Assembly: GCA_017858515.1 (NCBI GenBank)
Contig: JAFMBM010000004.1
Coordinates: forward strand, 1 to 64,000
DNA from: Cryomorphaceae bacterium
GTDB taxonomy: Bacteria > Bacteroidota > Bacteroidia > Flavobacteriales > Schleiferiaceae
Reading direction: 5' to 3'
Length of the DNA stretch: 64,000 nt
This document shows positions 9,193 through 17,242 of this stretch, piece by piece. Below the pieces are notes generated by a model. The model was not told the DNA's origin and searched no databases. It saw only the letters and a program-made list of their open reading frames with translations. Every line of letters begins with the position of its first letter. The first letter of the stretch is position 1. The position numbers and the translations under genes are program-made.

Positions 9193-10368
9193 TTACATCA
9201 TTTCATATATTCCAGCAGCTCCTTGTCCGGTTCCCACACACATGGTCACCATTCCGTATTTGCCTTTACGTCTTTGCATTTCATTAAACAACTGAACACT
9301 GAGCTTTGCACCAGTGCAGCCCAGCGGATGGCCTAATGCAATAGCACCACCATTTACATTCACGATTTCTTGATTGAGATCGAGAGTTCTTAAAACAGCA
9401 AGACTTTGTGAAGCAAAAGCTTCATTTAATTCAATTAGATCAATGTCGCTTTGTTTTAGATTGGCCATTTTCAATGCCTTAGGAATGGCCTTGACTGGAC
9501 CAATTCCCATAATACGAGGTTCTACTCCTGCAGCGGCATAGCTTACTAAACGGGCAATGGGCTGTAGGTTTAGTGACTTCATCATTCTTTCGCTCATCAC
9601 CACAACAAATGCCGCTCCATCACTGGTTTGCGAAGAGTTACCAGCCGTTACACTTCCACCTGCAGCAAAAACGGGACGTAAACGGGCTAGGGCAGAAGGG
9701 GAGGTCTCTTTTCTTGGTCCTTCATCAGTACTAAAACTAAGTGTTTCTTGTACTCTTTTACTCTTGACATTTAAGTGAGTGTATTCTATAGAAAGAGGAA
9801 CTATTTCATTTTTGAATTTTCCCTCTGCAATCGCCGCCAATGCTTTTTGATGCGATCTTAAGGCAAAAGCATCTTGGTCTTCTCTAGATACTTTGTATTT
9901 CTCAGCAACCGCTTCGGCTGTTAAGCCCATATTGTTGTACCAATCAATGTGATCCTTGGTTATGCCATAATTTGGAGTAACCTTCCAACCTCCCATGGGA
10001 ATATAACTCATAGATTCAGTACCTCCCGCGATTATAACATCCGCCATACCCGCACGAATTTTTGCCGTTGCAATGGCAATGGTTTCCAATCCGGAAGAAC
10101 AATAACGGTTCACTGTCATTCCTGGAACATCAACAGTGTTTAATCCCAATAAGGAAATCAGCCTTCCAACGTTCAATCCTTGCTCAGCCTCTGGCATAGC
10201 GTTTCCAACAATGACATCATCAATAGAATTGGTTTCTAGCATCGGCAATTCAGCCATAAGAGCTTGAATTACTTGTGCCGCCATATCATCGGGTCGTAAA
10301 AATCGCAATCCACCTCTAGAGGATTTACCAACTGCACTTCTTTTTGCTGCTACAATGTATGCTTCCAT
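9193..10368 (-). CDS. fadA: Acetyl-CoA C-acyltransferase (3-ketoacyl-CoA thiolase)
   Basis: Thiolase cleaves 3-ketoacyl-CoA with CoA to release acetyl-CoA, the last step of each beta-oxidation round. The 391-residue protein has the nucleophilic Cys in [12 protein letters not shown] (near residue 88), [13 protein letters not shown], the catalytic His in [16 protein letters not shown] and the second catalytic Cys in [12 protein letters not shown] near the C-terminus. The ATG at 10368 starts [15 protein letters not shown] as in homologues; a longer open frame to 10440 runs into fadN and is not used. It lies 2 bp after fadN, so the pair is translationally close and the proteins probably form the FadN-FadA complex. 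Confidence 0.96.
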   Translation of the reverse strand: MEAYIVAAKRSAVGKSSRGGLRFLRPDDMAAQVIQALMAELPMLETNSIDDVIVGNAMPEAEQGLNVGRLISLLGLNTVDVPGMTVNRYCSSGLETIAIATAKIRAGMADVIIAGGTESMSYIPMGGWKVTPNYGITKDHIDWYNNMGLTAEAVAEKYKVSREDQDAFALRSHQKALAAIAEGKFKNEIVPLSIEYTHLNVKSKRVQETLSFSTDEGPRKETSPSALARLRPVFAAGGSVTAGNSSQTSDGAAFVVVMSERMMKSLNLQPIARLVSYAAAGVEPRIMGIGPVKAIPKALKMANLKQSDIDLIELNEAFASQSLAVLRTLDLNQEIVNVNGGAIALGHPLGCTGAKLSVQLFNEMQRRKGKYGMVTMCVGTGQGAAGIYEMM

Positions 10369-10370
10369 AA

Positions 10371-12776
10371 TTAGTTTCTTAAAGGTTTTCCGGTATTTAA
10401 CATATGATGAATTCTCTCGAGTGTTTTTCTTTCTCCACAAAGACTAAGGAAGGCTTCGCGCTCTAAATCAAGCAGGTATTGCTCACTTACCTCAGTTGCC
10501 TCTGATAAATCGCCTCCACTCATAACATAAGCCAGCTTTTGACTGATTTTTACATCGTGTTCGCTGATGAAACGTCCTTCAAACATGGCATGTGCACCGG
10601 CTCTAAACATACCCAAGGCTTGTTGCCCAAGTACTTTAACCTCCTTGGGTAGCGGTTGGATGTAGCCGTTCTCCGCCAGTAATAGTGCTTTGCGCTTTGC
10701 ATCGGCAATTTGTCTGCGCTTATTCATGCTGATGGCGTCTTTTCCTTCTTCCAAAATGCCCATTTTAAAGGCCTCTTGGGCGGAAGTAGCCACCTTGGCC
10801 ATTCCAATATTGAGGTAATATTCTCGAAGAGCATTGAGTTCGATATCATCCTTAATATAGCGCTTGGCAGCACGAAGGGTCATTTCTTTGCTTCCACCTC
10901 CGCCTGGAATAACTCCTACGCCAAACTCAACTAAGCCGATATAGGTTTCCGCAGCTGCTTGCACTGCATCTGCATGAAGCGTCATTTCGCAGCCACCGCC
11001 CAAAGTCATTCCATGCGGAGCAACTACAACGGGAATTCCAGAATAACGAACCTTCATCATACTGTCTTGGAAGTACTTAATGGCGAAGTTTAGTTCATCC
11101 CAGTCTTGCTCAGAGGCCATCATAAAAATCATGGCAATGTTTGCGCCTACGGAGAAATTAGCACTTTGATTACCAATTACAAGGCCTCTGTAATCATCTT
11201 CGGCTAGCTTAATGGCTCTGTTTAATCCTGCAAGAACTCCACCACCCAGCGTATTCATCTTAGAGTGAATCTCGAAGTTTATAATTCCATCTCCTAAATC
11301 GAGTATGGAAGATTCTCCATTGGTCCAAAGCGTGTTTTTAGATCGTATGGTATTGAGATCGATATAATCAGAGGCTCCAGGTACATTCGAATACGAATTC
11401 GATTTTTGAGAGTAGAAGGCCTTAACACCTTCGGTCTGATTGTAAAAAGATGATTTGCCTGAGGCTATTAATTCATGAACCCATGATGCCACCTCTAAGC
11501 CTTGTTCTTTGGCTAGCTCAACTCCATTTTCGATGCCAATAGAATCCCATATTTCGAAAGGGCCATTCTCCCAACCAAAACCAGCTTTCATTGCATCATC
11601 TATGCGGAAAAGGTCATCACTAATTTCAGGCACACGTTGACTTGAATAAGCGAATAATTGTCCGAGTGAATTCCTGTAAAATGCAGAAGCTGCGTCTTTC
11701 CCACTGATGAGAATAGGAAAACGATCGAGCACTTTATCTACTCCTTTGGTGCGCTCTAGTATTTGGAACTTTGATTTAACCTGAGAGGTGTATTCGCCTG
11801 TTTTTAAGTCTAATGAAAGAATCTCACTGCTTCCGTCTTCTTTCCTCACTTTCTTGTAAAACCCTTCATCGGTTTTACTTCCAAGTCGGTTTTTCGACAT
11901 CATATCTTGTATGAAGTCAGGAAGTTCAAAAGATTCTTTGCGCTCGTCATTCGGACAGGCTTTGGCTAAGCCATTGGCCACATGAACCAAGGTATCCAAT
12001 CCCACTACATCCGAAGTTCTAAAAGTGGCTGATTTAGGTCTTCCTATAAGAGGACCGGTAAGTTTATCTACGTCCTCCACGCTTAAACCATTGGTTTTCA
12101 TGTTGTGGAAGAGAGATAGAATTCCAAACACACCAATTCTGTTTGCAATAAAGGCAGGTGTATCCTTGGCTAACACGGTGGTTTTGCCTAAGAAAAGATC
12201 GCCAAAATGCATTAGGAAATCAATAACTTCTTGGGAAGTATGAGGGGTTGGAATAACTTCCAACAACTGCAAGTATCTAGGGGGATTAAAGAAGTGGGTT
12301 CCGCAGAAGTGTTTTTTAAAGTCGTCGCTTCTTCCATCCAACATTAAGTGAATTGGAATTCCAGAAGTATTAGAGCTAACCAGACTTCCGGCCTTTCTGT
12401 GCGCATCTACCTTTTCAAGTATAATGTGTTTGATATCCAAGCGTTCTACCACCACTTCAATAGTCCAATCAACCTCCGAAAGTTTTTGGATATCATCGTC
12501 GAAGTTCCCTGTTTTTATTCGCTTTGCGAAATCGATATGATAGAGTGGGGCAGGGCTCATTTTCACGGCCTTGCTCAAAGAATCATTTACGATTCGATTG
12601 CGCACCTTCGGGTGGTTTAAATCCAGATTTTGTGCAATTTCAGCCGCTGAAAGTTCCTTTGGCGCAATGTCGAGAAGGAGCACTTCAATTCCAATATTTG
12701 CAAAATGACAGGCTATTTGCGATCCCATAATTCCGGATCCCAATACGGCCACTTTTTTAATGATACGTTTACTCAT
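10371..12776 (-). CDS. fadN: 3-hydroxyacyl-CoA dehydrogenase / enoyl-CoA hydratase fusion
   Basis: The bifunctional enzyme hydrates enoyl-CoA and oxidises the product to 3-ketoacyl-CoA. Domain order is dehydrogenase first (NAD motif GSGIMGSQIACHFA at about residues 12-25, HFFNPPRYLQLLEVIPTP, the C-terminal part GFYKK) and hydratase second (LGGGCEMTLHADA and GLVEFGVGVIPGGGG with the two acidic residues, about 590-640). This is the reverse of E. coli FadB and matches B. subtilis FadN in layout and in gene order fadN-fadA-fadE. At 801 residues its length fits FadN. The start codon overlaps the stop of marR by 4 nt. Confidence 0.95.
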   Translation of the reverse strand: MSKRIIKKVAVLGSGIMGSQIACHFANIGIEVLLLDIAPKELSAAEIAQNLDLNHPKVRNRIVNDSLSKAVKMSPAPLYHIDFAKRIKTGNFDDDIQKLSEVDWTIEVVVERLDIKHIILEKVDAHRKAGSLVSSNTSGIPIHLMLDGRSDDFKKHFCGTHFFNPPRYLQLLEVIPTPHTSQEVIDFLMHFGDLFLGKTTVLAKDTPAFIANRIGVFGILSLFHNMKTNGLSVEDVDKLTGPLIGRPKSATFRTSDVVGLDTLVHVANGLAKACPNDERKESFELPDFIQDMMSKNRLGSKTDEGFYKKVRKEDGSSEILSLDLKTGEYTSQVKSKFQILERTKGVDKVLDRFPILISGKDAASAFYRNSLGQLFAYSSQRVPEISDDLFRIDDAMKAGFGWENGPFEIWDSIGIENGVELAKEQGLEVASWVHELIASGKSSFYNQTEGVKAFYSQKSNSYSNVPGASDYIDLNTIRSKNTLWTNGESSILDLGDGIINFEIHSKMNTLGGGVLAGLNRAIKLAEDDYRGLVIGNQSANFSVGANIAMIFMMASEQDWDELNFAIKYFQDSMMKVRYSGIPVVVAPHGMTLGGGCEMTLHADAVQAAAETYIGLVEFGVGVIPGGGGSKEMTLRAAKRYIKDDIELNALREYYLNIGMAKVATSAQEAFKMGILEEGKDAISMNKRRQIADAKRKALLLAENGYIQPLPKEVKVLGQQALGMFRAGAHAMFEGRFISEHDVKISQKLAYVMSGGDLSEATEVSEQYLLDLEREAFLSLCGERKTLERIHHMLNTGKPLRN

Positions 12777-13210
12777 AATTTGTTTTTGAAATCGGTTTCT
12801 ATAATTCTATTTATTTGACTGGAGACATAAAAAAAAGCCATGAGCTTTTCTTTTGGAATTTGCTCAAAGACTTTTTTGTTGAATTCTACAACGGTAGATC
12901 GAGCGAGGTCGCGCATGCGCTTTCCTTCTTTGGTTAGGTGGATAAAAACCACTCGTTTGTCATCAGAAGATTTTTCACGCCAAATAAGCTCTTTATCTTC
13001 CATGCTTTTGAGCGTTCGGCTCAAACTAGTGGCCTCCATACCCATTCTTGGGCCTAAAGAAGTAGAAGGAGTGCCTTCTGGATCGATATTGAGAAGGATA
13101 TAACCTGTGGCCATTGTACCTCCATAGGTGGAGGCAATTTCATTATACATGCGAGAAACCGACTGCCAAGTCGACTTTAAATGAAAATCTACGGTTTCTT
13201 CTGGTTTCAA
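12773..13210 (-). CDS. MarR-family regulator of the fatty-acid degradation operon
   Basis: The 145-residue protein has a MarR winged helix-turn-helix: SLSRTLKSMEDKELIWREKS followed by the wing DKRVVFIHLTKEGKRM, flanked by helices for dimerisation. It is the first gene of the operon and overlaps fadN by ATGA, so it very likely represses its own operon and is released by an acyl-CoA or fatty acid; that ligand is inferred from context. The palindrome between the -33 and -7 elements of its promoter is the obvious binding site. Length and fold are typical of the family. Confidence 0.92.
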   Translation of the reverse strand: MKPEETVDFHLKSTWQSVSRMYNEIASTYGGTMATGYILLNIDPEGTPSTSLGPRMGMEATSLSRTLKSMEDKELIWREKSSDDKRVVFIHLTKEGKRMRDLARSTVVEFNKKVFEQIPKEKLMAFFYVSSQINRIIETDFKNKL

Positions 13211-13229
13211 TCTGAAGGATTTGTTCCTT

Positions 13230-13261
13230 CAAATATATAAAAAACTATGCGTGCATAGCAA
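13230..13261 (-). promoter_or_regulatory. marR-fadNAE promoter with operator in the spacer
   Basis: Read on the minus strand, a -33 TTG (complement of 13259-13261), a 21-bp spacer and a perfect -7 TATATTTG (13230-13237) precede marR by 19 bp. The spacer contains the palindrome ctatgc-gt-gcatag (13245-13258). A repressor bound there would sit between the two promoter elements. The TTG touches the stop codon of the upstream gene. Confidence 0.75.
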
Positions 13262-13654
13262 TTATAGTTTGGAAATTCCTTCAGAAAGTTTCTCAAGGAG
13301 GTTTTTCAATGGTTTTTCAACCATCATTCGAATCATCATATTGAATTCTCCTTTGAATTTCAATTGAACTTCACTTTTAGAATTCTCCAGTTCAAAAACA
13401 TCGCAAAGCAGACGAAAGTCGATAGGGCCTCCTGCCGCTTGCAGAGCAATTTGATTCTCATGTTCGGGCTCAGCTCTTTTCAAGGAAACTTTTGGCATAG
13501 AACCTAGGCCGAAAGTGAAACTATCCGTATTCGATTCAAAATGATTTACCTCAGAGGGCATTATGGATTTAAAGTTGTTGAAATCGCTCAAAAAGTCATG
13601 AATATCTTTGGCACTCTTCGCAACAGTAACCTTGGGTCCTTCAAATTCGGTCAT
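13262..13654 (-). CDS. SRPBCC (START-like) fold protein of unknown ligand
   Basis: The 130-residue protein has the outline of a small SRPBCC/polyketide-cyclase-like domain. An N-terminal strand (KVTVAKSAKDIHDFLSDF) leads into helices, then antiparallel strands (SFTFGLGSMPKVSLKRAE, IDFRLLCDVFEL, SEVQLKFKGEF) and a long C-terminal amphipathic helix (KPLKNLLEKLSEGISKL). Such domains bind hydrophobic ligands; nothing indicates which. It starts 2 bp after pyrE and is probably cotranscribed with it, a pairing that seems common in Flavobacteriia but suggests no clear function. Confidence 0.7.
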   Translation of the reverse strand: MTEFEGPKVTVAKSAKDIHDFLSDFNNFKSIMPSEVNHFESNTDSFTFGLGSMPKVSLKRAEPEHENQIALQAAGGPIDFRLLCDVFELENSKSEVQLKFKGEFNMMIRMMVEKPLKNLLEKLSEGISKL

Positions 13655-13656
13655 AC

Positions 13657-14307
13657 TTATTTCTTATTCGGTGTCCATTCGCTTGGATTTAATCTCCAGC
13701 TACTTAATAATAGGTGTTCTTTTTCGCTGATAAATCCTGTTTTCAAAGATGCCTCTAACAGGTGATCATAATCGCTTAAAGTGGTCAACTCACATTTAGA
13801 TTCAATGAATTTCTCTGAGCTAACCGAAAATCCGTAGGTGAAAATGGCAATCATGCCCAATACCTCTGTTCCTGCAGCTCGAAGTGCTTCCACAGCTTTT
13901 AAACTACTTCCGCCTGTGCTTATGAGATCTTCAATAACGAGAACTCTTTTTCCTTTTTCTAAAAAGCCTTCAATTTGATTTTGTCTTCCATGCCCTTTGG
14001 GCTCCGGTCTTACATAGACAAAAGGCAATCCTAGCTCGTCTGCAATAAGCACCCCAAGGGCTATGGCCCCCGTAGCTACTCCCGCAATGACCTGAACATT
14101 ATCATATTTCTCCTGGATAATGCGCACCATTTGCTGGCGCAAGTTGGTGCGGATCTCTGGAAAAGAGAGAGTTATGCGATTATCACAATAGATAGGAGAC
14201 TTCCAACCGCTGGCCCATGTAAATGGGTTTTCTGCTTTTAGCTGGATGGCCTTTATTTTCAAAAGGAATTCAGCAGTTTTGTACGCAGACTCTTTGTTAA
14301 ATACCAT
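13657..14307 (-). CDS. pyrE: Orotate phosphoribosyltransferase
   Basis: PyrE joins orotate to PRPP to make OMP in pyrimidine synthesis. The 216-residue protein has FTWASGWKSPIYCDNR near the N-terminus, the flexible-loop region VRPEPKGHGRQNQIEG and the PRPP-binding motif VLVIEDLISTGGSSLKAVEA. The start at 14307 fits the family N-terminus (NKESAYKTAEFLLKIKAIQL). Its ATG overlaps the ATG of the Nudix gene on the other strand by two bases, so there is no intergenic region between the divergent genes and each promoter must lie in the other's coding sequence. Confidence 0.96.
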   Translation of the reverse strand: MVFNKESAYKTAEFLLKIKAIQLKAENPFTWASGWKSPIYCDNRITLSFPEIRTNLRQQMVRIIQEKYDNVQVIAGVATGAIALGVLIADELGLPFVYVRPEPKGHGRQNQIEGFLEKGKRVLVIEDLISTGGSSLKAVEALRAAGTEVLGMIAIFTYGFSVSSEKFIESKCELTTLSDYDHLLEASLKTGFISEKEHLLLSSWRLNPSEWTPNKK

Positions 14308-14920
14308 GGCTCAAAAGTATGAACTTTTCGTCCGTAACCACGGACTGATTATCAGTAAAACAACGAAAGAAAAAATTGAGAAATCAATCGATCTAGACTC
14401 TATTCAGGAATGGATAGATAATTTGCATCTGTTTGATAATCAATATTATGAAAGCTTCTGGCATCTAAAGACTGAAGATCCAGAAGATACCCTTAAAAAG
14501 GTTCTTGGAAAATTCAAGAACATCTATGCTGCGGGTGGAATTGTTCAATCTTCTGATGATGAAATCATTATGATTCATCGCCTTGGAAAATGGGATTTGC
14601 CAAAGGGTAAAATAGAAGCTGGAGAAGCGATAGAAATTGCCGCTCAAAGAGAGATAGAAGAGGAGGTTGGTGTATCAGAATTAGAGACCCTTTCTTCTTT
14701 GGATAACACTTACCACTTTTACTTCTTTAAGAATGAGTGGATTGCTAAAACTACTTATTGGTTTCATTTTCTGTCTAAAGAAAAAATAGGGCTCGTTCCC
14801 CAAATGGAGGAAGACATAGAAAAGGCCGTCTGGATGAAAAAATCTGCTGTTGAAGAGGCTCTACTCAACACCTATCCAACCATACGAAATCTCATATTAT
14901 CTTTCTGGAATGCGAACTGA
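14306..14920 (+). CDS. Nudix hydrolase
   Basis: The 204-residue protein contains a complete Nudix box (G-x5-E-x7-REUxEExGU) beginning GKIEAGE and ending REIEEEVGV, which binds divalent metal and cleaves X-linked nucleoside diphosphates. The N-terminal ~85 residues (KYELFVRNHGLIIS and following) form a separate region seen in Bacteroidota members, of unknown role. Substrate is unknown. The ATG at 14306 was preferred over an upstream in-frame start at 14246 because that would run 60 bases into pyrE. The 3' end overlaps coaD on the opposite strand by 24 bp. Confidence 0.88.
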   Translation: MAQKYELFVRNHGLIISKTTKEKIEKSIDLDSIQEWIDNLHLFDNQYYESFWHLKTEDPEDTLKKVLGKFKNIYAAGGIVQSSDDEIIMIHRLGKWDLPKGKIEAGEAIEIAAQREIEEEVGVSELETLSSLDNTYHFYFFKNEWIAKTTYWFHFLSKEKIGLVPQMEEDIEKAVWMKKSAVEEALLNTYPTIRNLILSFWNAN

Positions 14921-15361
14921 TTGTGGAACGAAATGAGTATAAACTCCGTGATTTCGAATAACATCTCGAACAATACTACTACTGATGTAAGAGAAGGTAG
15001 CGCTGGTTAAGAAAAATACTGTTTCGATTCCAGAATACATTTGTCTATTGGCTTGAGCTACGGCCTTTTCGAATTCGAAATCGGCAGGGTTTCTAAGTCC
15101 TCTTATTAAATAGTGGGCGTTCACGCTTTTGCAAAAATCTACAGTTAGTCCGCTGTAAATGACGGCTGAAACGTTTTTGGTATTCCCAAAAGTAGATTTA
15201 ATCCATTCCAATCGCTGCTCTTTACTGAACATATAGGACTTATTGATATTATCCCCAACAGCCACAATAATTTCATCGAAAAGTGGAGCAGCACGGAGAA
15301 TAACATCTTCATGGCCTTTGGTTATAGGATCAAACGATCCCGGAAAAACGGCAATTTTCAT
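14897..15361 (-). CDS. coaD: Phosphopantetheine adenylyltransferase
   Basis: CoaD transfers AMP from ATP to 4'-phosphopantetheine, the penultimate step of coenzyme A synthesis. The 154-residue protein shows the nucleotidyltransferase motif PGSFDPITKGHEDVI with the catalytic T/HxGH His, YLIRGLRNPADFEFEKAVAQ, and the C-terminal ISSSIVRDV signature. The ATG at 15361 starts MKIAVFPGSFDP as in the family, and its ATGA overlaps the ddl stop, so the two are translationally coupled. A TTG three codons upstream is not needed. Confidence 0.96.
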   Translation of the reverse strand: MKIAVFPGSFDPITKGHEDVILRAAPLFDEIIVAVGDNINKSYMFSKEQRLEWIKSTFGNTKNVSAVIYSGLTVDFCKSVNAHYLIRGLRNPADFEFEKAVAQANRQMYSGIETVFFLTSATFSYISSSIVRDVIRNHGVYTHFVPQSVRIPER

Positions 15362-16338
15362 TTCAAACAAGCTTTAAGGTTTTTGCCAAATAATTCACTC
15401 AAAGCTATTCCTTTCCAGGCGGCTTGCTGCGGAACAATACTATTTGGACTTAAGCCAGGAACTGAATTTACTTCTATCATAAACGGGATTTCATCTTCGG
15501 TTAGAATATAATCTATTCGAGCAATTCCCTTCAATTCAAGTTCGCGATACAGTTGCTTGCTTATCTGTTCTATTTCTGAACTTACTTCTTGAGAAATTCG
15601 TGCGGGAGTAATCTCTTCCGATTCTCCAAAATACTTTGCTTGATAGTCGAAAAAAGCATTTTTTGAGACTATTTCTGTAATTCCTAAGATTTCTGGAAAT
15701 CCGTTGTGGTCGCTTAAACCGCAAGCTAGTTCAATTCCTTTCACTTCTTTTTCAGCAATAACAAGATCATCTTGTTCAAAAGCCAAATGGAGTGCTGCTT
15801 CAATATCGCTTTCATCCACAATTCTCGAAACGCCAAAACTGCTTCCAGACCGATTGGGTTTGATAAAGAAGGGCAGTCCTAAGGTTTGAACAAGAAAATC
15901 ATTTGTTGGAATTTTGTCTTTGCGAATTAGAATGGATTCAGCAATCTGAGCACCTAATTTCTTGCAATAAGCAGAACATTGTAATTTGTTAAAAGTAAAG
16001 GCCGAAGCAAAAAGACCCGCCGACGTATAGGGAATTCCCAATACATCTAGATAACCTTGAATAATTCCATCTTCACCTGGATGGCCATGAATGGCATTAA
16101 AGGCTGCGGAAAAAGTGTGTTTTAGGTTCGTTTCATCCTTCCAACTGAAATCGCCTTTATGAATAGGAAAGCTTCCATTTTCAGTAACAACCTTCCATCC
16201 ATCTCTCAGGATATGAACGGCATAGGCATTAAATTCTTCTTTGTTAAGATGATCTAAGACAGTTTGTCCGCTCAATAAAGAAATTTCAAATTCAGGAGAA
16301 TACCCTCCCATTAGAACGGCTACTTCAATTGGTTTCAA
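15358..16338 (-). CDS. ddl: D-alanine--D-alanine ligase
   Basis: This ATP-grasp enzyme makes the D-Ala-D-Ala dipeptide for peptidoglycan. The 326-residue protein has the N-terminal GGYSPEFEISLLSG, HGHPGEDGIIQGYLDVLGIP, the ATP-binding FFIKPNRSGSSFGVSRI and VIAEKEVKGIELACG, and the metal-binding C-terminal ARIDYILTEDE and FMIEVNSVPGLSPNSIVPQQ. The length is within the usual range. It is the first gene of ddl-coaD and is divergent from the PASTA gene; TATTTTTG on the minus strand at 16355-16362 is a likely -7 element. Confidence 0.96.
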   Translation of the reverse strand: MKPIEVAVLMGGYSPEFEISLLSGQTVLDHLNKEEFNAYAVHILRDGWKVVTENGSFPIHKGDFSWKDETNLKHTFSAAFNAIHGHPGEDGIIQGYLDVLGIPYTSAGLFASAFTFNKLQCSAYCKKLGAQIAESILIRKDKIPTNDFLVQTLGLPFFIKPNRSGSSFGVSRIVDESDIEAALHLAFEQDDLVIAEKEVKGIELACGLSDHNGFPEILGITEIVSKNAFFDYQAKYFGESEEITPARISQEVSSEIEQISKQLYRELELKGIARIDYILTEDEIPFMIEVNSVPGLSPNSIVPQQAAWKGIALSELFGKNLKACLK

Positions 16339-16354
16339 TGATGGAGATTTTGAT

Positions 16355-16362
16355 CAAAAATA
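16355..16362 (-). promoter_or_regulatory. -7 element of the ddl promoter
   Basis: TATTTTTG on the minus strand fits TAnnTTTG and ends 16 bp before the ddl start codon. No TTG at the normal -33 distance was found. Confidence 0.5.
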
Positions 16363-16400
16363 AGCGAATTCAAATTCAAAAATTGCGCAATTGCTATTCC

Positions 16401-16408
16401 TATCTTTG
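16401..16408 (+). promoter_or_regulatory. -7 element of the PASTA-T9SS-rluD operon
   Basis: TATCTTTG is a perfect TAnnTTTG match immediately before candidate start codons at 16409 and 16418. Transcription would start around 16414-16418, which makes 16418 the better start and implies almost no 5' leader. A TTG lies only 15 bp upstream. Confidence 0.55.
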
Positions 16409-16417
16409 ATGCCGTTT

Positions 16418-17242
16418 ATGAAACTATTTCGATTTCTCAAAAGCAAAACATTTTTCGCAAATCTGGGCTTAGCCCTTGTGATAATGATTGTCGGTTATTT
16501 CATGATTAAGATTTTGCTAGGTGCGTTTACAAGGCATAATCAAAGTCAAGAAGTTCCCAATGTAATAGGTCTGCACTTTGAAGATGCAATGGCCGTTTTA
16601 GAAGAAAGCGTGCTCACTCTGGATATTTCTGACAGTTCAGAGTTTAATATTGACTATCCGGGCCAGCACATTTACTCTCAATATCCATTACCTGGATCGA
16701 AGGTGAAAAAAAATAGAGCCATACGTGTAACCATAAACCCAAGCAAAGAGAAGCCAATCGCTCTTCCAAATGTTTTGGAAAAGACAAGAGTGAGGGCCTT
16801 GGCGGAGTTGGAGAGTAGGGGGTTTATCATACAAGACATACAGTACGTGTCTTATATCGGAAAAGATGTGGTAGTGGCTGTACAGCTTAAGGGTAAAGAA
16901 GTAATTCCAGGAACACCTTTGAATAGAGGAACCAAATTGGTGGTCATTCTCGGTGAAGGTTTGGGAGATGAAATATTAAGTGTTCCTTTTTTAGGTGGAT
17001 TGAAGTTTTGGGAAGTTAAAGCCTTGCTAGCCAGTCACTCTCTGAATATAGGAGCCGTTCTTTTTGATGCCGAAGAAGACACAGTGAATGCAGTTGTATT
17101 TAAACAATATCCGCCTTATGGAAATCAACCGGGGGCTAGATCAGGATCAGATGTGGATATTTGGCTAACATTAGACAATAACAAAGTACCTTCTGGGCCG
17201 TTATCGCAATTGGACAGTCTATCTCAAACTCCTCAACAATGA
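16418..17242 (+). CDS. Membrane-anchored protein with three PASTA domains
   Basis: The 274-residue protein has one N-terminal transmembrane helix (about residues 13-36) followed by three PASTA repeats of about 65-70 residues, each opening with a VPN or LPN-like motif (EVPNVIGLHFEDA, IALPNVLEKTRVRA, LSVPFLGGLKFWE). PASTA domains bind peptidoglycan or muropeptides; the absence of kinase or transpeptidase domains leaves a wall-binding anchor of unknown function. It lies beside ddl, in keeping with an envelope role, and overlaps the following T9SS gene by ATGA. Starts at 16409 (ATG) or 16391 (TTG) are possible, but the promoter position favours 16418. Confidence 0.85.
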   Translation: MKLFRFLKSKTFFANLGLALVIMIVGYFMIKILLGAFTRHNQSQEVPNVIGLHFEDAMAVLEESVLTLDISDSSEFNIDYPGQHIYSQYPLPGSKVKKNRAIRVTINPSKEKPIALPNVLEKTRVRALAELESRGFIIQDIQYVSYIGKDVVVAVQLKGKEVIPGTPLNRGTKLVVILGEGLGDEILSVPFLGGLKFWEVKALLASHSLNIGAVLFDAEEDTVNAVVFKQYPPYGNQPGARSGSDVDIWLTLDNNKVPSGPLSQLDSLSQTPQQ

